The notes beneath the pieces were generated by a model, which was not told where the DNA came from, searched no databases, and saw only the letters and a list, made by a program, of their open reading frames with translations. From DASXVU01 sp963732855 (GTDB taxonomy: Archaea; Thermoplasmatota; Thermoplasmata; Methanomassiliicoccales; UBA472): a DNA stretch of 64,000 nt. Location of the stretch: contig CAVTBB010000005.1 in assembly GCA_963732855.1 (NCBI GenBank), forward strand, positions 496,001 to 560,000, read 5' to 3'. Position numbers and translations under genes: made by a program. Shown piece by piece: positions 59,814 to 64,000 of the stretch (the stretch's first letter is position 1; every line of letters begins with the position of its first letter).

Positions 59814-60974
59814 ATGGAACCGATAGCGTTGAACGGGGACATGGCCATAGCACATGCGTGGAGACAAATCGACCCAGATGTCGTCGCCTCCTATCCGATT
59901 ACTCCACAGACCATAATCGTGGAGAATTATTCGGAATTCGTGGCCAATGGAGAGGTCAATACTGAGTACGTATGCGCCGAATCCGAGCATAGCGCGATGT
60001 CGCTGTGCGTAGGTGCCTCCGCAGCCGGAGGAAGGGTCGCAACCGCGACCGCATCTGCTGGACTGGCATTCATGTGGGAAGTGCTTTGGATCGCTTCGGC
60101 CATGAGGTTGCCAATATGTATGTCAGTGGCGAACCGCGCTCTCAGTGGACCAATCAACATCCAGTGCGACCACAGCGACGCCATGGGCGCTCGTGACACG
60201 GGATGGATTCAGCTCTTCGGAGAGAACGTCCAGGAGGCCTATGATAACACTGTGATGTCGTTCAAGATCGCAGAGCACTTGGATGTCCGCCTACCGATCA
60301 TGACCTGCATCGATGGCTTCATCGTCACTCATGCCCTGGAGCGACTTGAGACACTGGAGGACCAGGTCGTCAAAGATTTCGTCGGGCCATACCATGCGAT
60401 CAGGCCGCTTCTCGACCTGAAGAATCCGACCACGTACGGTCCGTTCTCGCAGACGGACTACTATTTCGAACACAAGTACCAGATCATGGAGGCGATGAAG
60501 CGCGCCAAGCCAGTGGTCAAGCAGGTCCAGAAAGACTTCGGCAAGATTTCCGGCAGGGAGCACAGCATCGTCGAGGGATACAAGACCGAGGACGCAGATT
60601 ACCTCATAATGGCGATGGGATCCACCGCTGGAACGCTGCGCCATGTGGTCAATGAGATGAGGGCGGAAGGTAAGAAGGTCGGCTCGGTGAAGCTGCGCCT
60701 GTTCAGACCGTTCCCATTCGATGAGGTTAGAGAGATGCTGGAAGGAAAGAAGGGTGTGGCGGTCATGGACCGCGCGATCAGCACCGGTTCGTCTGGGCCG
60801 ATGTTCCCGGAGGTACGCACGGCGCTCTATGACGCCAATGACCGCCCCGACATAGCGAACTACGTCTACGGATTGGGTGGAAGGGACGTCAAGATCGACG
60901 AGCTGAAGGGAGTGTACAAACAGCTGATGACCAAAGACCACGAGATGGTCAACTACCTGGGGGTGCGTCCGTGA
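59814..60974 (+). CDS. porA: Pyruvate:ferredoxin oxidoreductase subunit alpha
   Basis: The 386-residue subunit begins with NGDMAIAHAWRQIDPDVVASYPITPQT, the pyrimidine-binding-domain start seen in PorA, and has the YVCAESEHSAMS segment with the conserved Glu that activates thiamine diphosphate. A transketolase-C-like domain follows. It overlaps porB by four bases, so subunit synthesis is coupled. Confidence 0.95.
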   Translation: MEPIALNGDMAIAHAWRQIDPDVVASYPITPQTIIVENYSEFVANGEVNTEYVCAESEHSAMSLCVGASAAGGRVATATASAGLAFMWEVLWIASAMRLPICMSVANRALSGPINIQCDHSDAMGARDTGWIQLFGENVQEAYDNTVMSFKIAEHLDVRLPIMTCIDGFIVTHALERLETLEDQVVKDFVGPYHAIRPLLDLKNPTTYGPFSQTDYYFEHKYQIMEAMKRAKPVVKQVQKDFGKISGREHSIVEGYKTEDADYLIMAMGSTAGTLRHVVNEMRAEGKKVGSVKLRLFRPFPFDEVREMLEGKKGVAVMDRAISTGSSGPMFPEVRTALYDANDRPDIANYVYGLGGRDVKIDELKGVYKQLMTKDHEMVNYLGVRP

Positions 60975-61915
60975 ACCACACCTTGAAAGAGCTGTCCCAT
61001 TCCGAGGACCGCCTGACCGAGGGGCACCGGCTGTGCGCCGGTTGCGCCGAATCTGTCGTGGCAAGGCAGGTCCTGATGGCAAGCAAGAAGCCAGTCATCG
61101 TGGCCAATGCCACTGGCTGCTTCGAGGTCTCCACCACCATCTACCCTTTCACGTCATGGAACGTGCCATGGATACACAGTGCGTTCGAGAACGCCCCGGC
61201 CTCGATAGGTGGAGTGGAAGCAACGTACTTAGCGCTCAAGCGGAAAGGCCAGATTACCGAGGACATCAACTTCCTAGCCTTCGGCGGTGATGGGGCTACA
61301 TATGATATCGGGTTCCAGTCATTGTCCGGTGCGATTGAGAGGGGCCACCACTTCCTGTACGTCTGCCTGAACAACGAGGCTTATATGAACACGGGCATCC
61401 AGAGGTCAGGCGCTACCGGCAAAGGAGCGACCACCACCACATGCCCGGCGGGTACATGTGCATCGGGAAAGAAGGAGTTCCCCAAGGACCTGACTCGCAT
61501 CATCATCGCCCATGACCTCCCTTACGCCGCCCAGGCCTCACCACACAACTGGAAGGACCTGATGCATAAGGCGGAGAAGGGGTTAGAGTGCGGAGGACCG
61601 GCATTCATGAACGTGATCAGCCCGTGCCCGCGTGGCTGGAGGTTCGACCCGGCATTGACCATCGAGATGTCCAGGCTGGCTGTCGAGACCTGTATTTGGC
61701 CCCTGTATGAGTTCGAAAATGGCAAGTGGAGTATGACCGGCGAGAGCAAGAGGATCGCCGAGGGCACCAAAGAGAAACGCCCGATCATTGATTGGATCAA
61801 GTCCCAGGGGCGTTTCAGCCACCTGCTGAAGGACAAATGGTCCCCAGTCGTGAGCGAGATCCAGGCAAACGTGGACAAGAAATGGGAAGAACTGATAAAA
61901 CTCAGCCAGATGTAG
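60971..61915 (+). CDS. porB: Pyruvate:ferredoxin oxidoreductase subunit beta
   Basis: The 314-residue thiamine-diphosphate subunit has LCAGCAES near residues 20-27, AFGGDGATYDIGFQSLSGAIERG and NNEAYMNTGIQRSG, the metal and cofactor site of PorB. Cys residues ligate the proximal 4Fe-4S cluster. GTG 60971 overlaps the porA stop. The gene ends in TAG and is convergent with a radical SAM gene. Confidence 0.95.
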   Translation: MNHTLKELSHSEDRLTEGHRLCAGCAESVVARQVLMASKKPVIVANATGCFEVSTTIYPFTSWNVPWIHSAFENAPASIGGVEATYLALKRKGQITEDINFLAFGGDGATYDIGFQSLSGAIERGHHFLYVCLNNEAYMNTGIQRSGATGKGATTTTCPAGTCASGKKEFPKDLTRIIIAHDLPYAAQASPHNWKDLMHKAEKGLECGGPAFMNVISPCPRGWRFDPALTIEMSRLAVETCIWPLYEFENGKWSMTGESKRIAEGTKEKRPIIDWIKSQGRFSHLLKDKWSPVVSEIQANVDKKWEELIKLSQM

Positions 61916-61985
61916 GGTGGCTCCACCAATTAAACCCTTTAACCTTATCCATTTTTCAGAAATATAAAAAAGTTATTGGTTGACC

Positions 61986-62696
61986 TCAATGGGTCAGCCC
62001 TTCTTCCTCGAACACAGAGTCCATCCCACGGAAGGCTTTCTCAATGGCCTCTCGGTCCTTCTTGGTGAGAGCCCTTCCGGTATTCGGCATGGTCGGGGTA
62101 TCGATGAAGACGATCTTGGGGTCTAGATCTCTGATCGTCGTAGCGATCTCGTTCACCTCGGCAATGTTATGACCAACCAATGTTGTCTTGACTTGGAATA
62201 CGCCCTTGAACGCCTCCCGGGCTCTCCTCGCCCCTGATATTACGTCGTCCAAGTGAATGCTCCCATAAGGCCTATTGATCCTCTGGAAGGTTGTCTCGGT
62301 GGCGGCGTCGATCTTTGCTATGATGATGTCGAACTTGAGGATCTCGGCAAGGGCCCCGTCCTCATTGAGCAAGGTGCAGTTAGTGACCACGGACATCTTC
62401 TTGTCGGTCAGCTTACGCAACGCTCCCACGATATCGCCCAGATTCTCCGCCAGAAGAGGCTCGCCAGTTCCCCGGAATGTGATATGGTCTATCTCCATCT
62501 CGGAAATATGCTCCATGAAATCATCGGCCAGGTCCTGCTCGGCAACGAACTTGCTCCGCTTGGAGACCATCATGCCGCCCCTGCCTAACCTGCAGTAAGT
62601 GCAATTGAAGTTGCATACCTTCGGCCCCCTGCAAATGGGGTCCACCCCTAGGCCACAACCGGATTCACTAGATTTTACTCCGTAGACTGATCTCAT
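61986..62696 (-). CDS. Radical SAM protein
   Basis: The 236-residue protein has Cys28-x3-Cys32-x2-Cys35 (CNFNCTYC), which binds the SAM cleavage cluster, then FRGTGEPLLAENLG and the VVTNCTLL strand. Three further cysteines lie before the cluster (residues 14 and 22) and at 105. The family resembles small archaeal wybutosine or molybdopterin-related members, but the product is unknown. It is convergent with porB. Confidence 0.88.
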   Translation of the reverse strand: MRSVYGVKSSESGCGLGVDPICRGPKVCNFNCTYCRLGRGGMMVSKRSKFVAEQDLADDFMEHISEMEIDHITFRGTGEPLLAENLGDIVGALRKLTDKKMSVVTNCTLLNEDGALAEILKFDIIIAKIDAATETTFQRINRPYGSIHLDDVISGARRAREAFKGVFQVKTTLVGHNIAEVNEIATTIRDLDPKIVFIDTPTMPNTGRALTKKDREAIEKAFRGMDSVFEEEGLTH

Positions 62697-62893
62697 GATA
62701 TCGCCCCTTTGATGGGTCTGTTCTTGTCTTCTACGGCAAGCAACGAAACCCGATGATTAAATAGAACTAAGGACCCAACCGACAGGTGTCCGGTGCGTCC
62801 TCTGCTCAAGTTTGGATTACTATTGTAACCATTAAACCATAAAGCTATCGTGGTAAATGACATAGAAAGTGTCGATAATGCCGCTGTCCCGGC

Positions 62894-62909
62894 GTGCCAT
62901 GCACGGCAC
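62894..62909 (-). terminator. Hairpin after hypC
   Basis: GTGCC and GGCAC flank six bases, eight bases past the hypC stop on the minus strand. It may mark the end of the NAC-hypC transcript. No strong T run follows, so termination is uncertain. Confidence 0.3.
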
Positions 62910-62916
62910 AGATCGC

Positions 62917-63135
62917 TTAGGATTGGGCGGCCAACAGCTCTTCCCATATCTTGATCGTCTCTTCGGCCTCTTCCCGGTCGACCACTTGAATGGCGAAACC
63001 GGCGTGGATGATGACGTATTCACCTACATCCGCCTTTACCAAAGACACGTTCACCTTTCTGGTGACACCACCGAAGTCGACGTCTGCGTCCTTTCCCTCA
63101 ATGCTTAAGATCTTTCCCGGGACTGCTAGGCACAT
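62917..63135 (-). CDS. hypC: Hydrogenase assembly chaperone HypC/HupF
   Basis: The 72-residue protein begins with MCLAVPGKI, the invariant HypC start whose Cys2 holds the Fe(CN)2CO unit, and is a small beta-barrel. It delivers that ligand set to the large subunit, here MvhA. ATG 63135 is chosen because GGGTGA lies five bases upstream and the processed Met exposes Cys2; the frame also opens at 63144. It overlaps nothing and follows the NAC gene. Confidence 0.95.
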   Translation of the reverse strand: MCLAVPGKILSIEGKDADVDFGGVTRKVNVSLVKADVGEYVIIHAGFAIQVVDREEAEETIKIWEELLAAQS

Positions 63136-63140
63136 ATTGT

Positions 63141-63527
63141 TCACCCTGCCATGATCTTCAAGATCGCTTCCGCAGGCTGGCCTTCCGTGGCCTTGAGCGC
63201 CTCGATCGCCGCCTCCCTTGAGGCGCCCGTCTGCTCCATGACCAAAGTTATGTCTTCTTCTGGCAGACCGCTTTCGACCGGAGCCGCTGCACCTGGTTTC
63301 GCAATTGCGAGGGAACGGGGCCTCACTTCAGGCTCTCCGACTACCTGGAACGTCTTCTGGCCTTGGACGGTCATGACGGTGACCTCAGCTTCCTTGAAGA
63401 CGTATTCCTTGGTCTTGGTCAGGATAATGATCTCCTGAACGTCGGTTAGCTCCTCAGTGCTTATGCCCATCTTGCGCATAGCCTGCTTCATCTGTCGCGG
63501 GTTGACCCTACCCATTCCTGGCATCAT
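63141..63527 (-). CDS. nac: Nascent polypeptide-associated complex protein (alpha-NAC)
   Basis: The 128-residue protein has an N-terminal NAC domain (about 25-85, with VQEIIILTKTKEYVF) and a C-terminal UBA domain (about 88-128, LVMEQTGASREAAIEALKATEG). It binds nascent chains at the ribosome exit. Archaeal NAC is a homodimer of this single subunit. The Met-rich start offers several ATGs near 63527. It is upstream of hypC, a link without clear meaning. Confidence 0.93.
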   Translation of the reverse strand: MMPGMGRVNPRQMKQAMRKMGISTEELTDVQEIIILTKTKEYVFKEAEVTVMTVQGQKTFQVVGEPEVRPRSLAIAKPGAAAPVESGLPEEDITLVMEQTGASREAAIEALKATEGQPAEAILKIMAG

Positions 63528-63662
63528 GGACGTCCTATGAGTGATTATGAAGCGTATATAAAATCCTTACAAAGATTCATCGGAACTGCGGTGAGCTGTT
63601 CATTAGGCCTCCAAGGGTCGTCGCTCATCTGGGACTCAGAACGACCCAGCGGTGGGGTGTTT

Positions 63663-63691
63663 AACGAGGGAGCCACGACCGCCCCCTCGTT
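63663..63691 (-). terminator. Hairpin after the right-edge glutamine synthetase gene
   Basis: AACGAGGG (63663-63670) and CCCTCGTT (63684-63691) form an 8-bp stem with a 13-base loop, 15 bases past the stop of the minus-strand glutamine synthetase gene. This is consistent with a transcript end. Confidence 0.4.
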
Positions 63692-63705
63692 CGATCGAGG
63701 TGACC

Positions 63706-64000
63706 TTATAGAGCTTTCAGGTAACGTTCGACCTCCCAGTCGGTGACCCAGTTACGGTAGTTGTCCCATTCCTCTCCTTTGATGTGAACATAGTGCTCGA
63801 AGATGTGATCTCCGAGAGTCTGTTTCATGAGTTTGCTCTCGGAGAAGTTTTGCATCGCGTCACCCAGGTCCATCGGCAGGCTGTCGATCCCGTTCTTGGC
63901 CCGCTCCGCCTTTCCCATCTTGTAGATGTCTTTCTCAACCGGCTCTGGCGGCTCTAGGCGGTGTTCGATCCCGTCGAGACCGGAAGCGAGCATGACCGCG
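63706..64000 (-). CDS. glnA: Glutamine synthetase, alpha-like, C-terminal part (5' end outside window)
   Basis: The last 98 codons are visible. They match the C terminus of type I glutamine synthetase: AVMLASGLDGIEHRLEPPEP, PVEKDIYKM, and a closing helix EWDNYRNWVTDWEVERYLKAL. Near the middle it has SLPMDLGDAM, with none of the adenylylation motif region of GSI-beta. The sequence differs strongly from the enzyme at 22793, so the genome holds two unlike glutamine synthetases. Confidence 0.92.
   Translation of the reverse strand, partial: AVMLASGLDGIEHRLEPPEPVEKDIYKMGKAERAKNGIDSLPMDLGDAMQNFSESKLMKQTLGDHIFEHYVHIKGEEWDNYRNWVTDWEVERYLKAL

Noticed and set aside
60291..61082. 263-codon minus-strand frame
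   Set aside because: It is antisense to porA and porB and shows only composition-driven sequence.
1..64000. CRISPR array linked to the CARF-like genes
   Set aside because: No regularly spaced direct repeats were found near 53667-55060 or elsewhere in the window.

Overview
The window reads as a chromosomal segment of a euryarchaeon, most likely of the phylum Thermoplasmatota and perhaps Methanomassiliicoccales or a close relative. Supporting this are an archaeal information-processing gene set (S8e, SRP19, RNase P Pop5, proteasome alpha, SBDS, exosome Rrp4/41/42, L37Ae, RpoP, Pcc1, prefoldin, TopoVI, class I LysRS), FtsZ, an archaellum operon and a HdrA-MvhDGA hydrogenase operon. The lineage is an inference: there is no 16S rRNA or mcr gene here. 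TAG is an ordinary stop codon for 12 genes, so a genome that depends heavily on pyrrolysine is not obvious.

Layout. 1-6128: partial HEYIH metalloprotease-like gene divergent from a presenilin-like protease, then S8e-SRP19, DUF211, Nnr and three calcineurin-like phosphoesterases. 6196-12257 (minus): hdrA-mvhD-mvhG-mvhA, with hdrA split by a frameshift. 12922-21169 (plus): a C4HC3/zinc-ribbon protein, ftsZ, and the long archaeal psmA-SBDS-exosome-L37Ae-rpoP-pcc1-pfdB cluster, ending in a DHH phosphoesterase. 21190-28716: TyrRS, a bacterial-type glutamine synthetase, a membrane protein, two geranylgeranyl-reductase-family flavoproteins and a CoA-disulfide-reductase-like flavoprotein. 28773-36718 (minus): an archaellum operon headed by two nearly identical flagellin genes. 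37006-46049: pyrophosphatase, Na+/H+ antiporter, a small SecG, LysRS, TopoVI A/B, membrane proteins and a DUF1801 protein. 46050-47376: a gene-poor stretch with a chain of very small ORFs and paired palindromes. 47377-58473: DRG GTPase, a Cys/Met PLP enzyme, HisRS, an RNase H-dodecin fusion, PanD, a deacetylase, two tandem CARF-HTH-like regulators, tRNA-Asp, a CBS-ParB protein and PEP synthase. 58971-64000: PorGDAB, a radical SAM protein, HypC, NAC and the 3' end of a second glutamine synthetase.

How the parts fit. The Mvh/Hdr module would bifurcate electrons from H2 to ferredoxin and a disulfide; HypC serves maturation of the hydrogenase. Reduced ferredoxin can drive PorGDAB to pyruvate, and PEP synthase then feeds gluconeogenesis. 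The geranylgeranyl reductases fit saturation of archaeal ether lipids. The archaellum operon gives motility.

The least ordinary items are the RNase H-dodecin fusion, the tandem CARF-like regulators with no CRISPR in sight, an rpoP gene whose only sensible start is ACG behind a strong Shine-Dalgarno, the coupled micro-ORF chain, the mosaic flagellin duplication, and the hdrA frameshift. I saw no CRISPR array, insertion sequence or rRNA.
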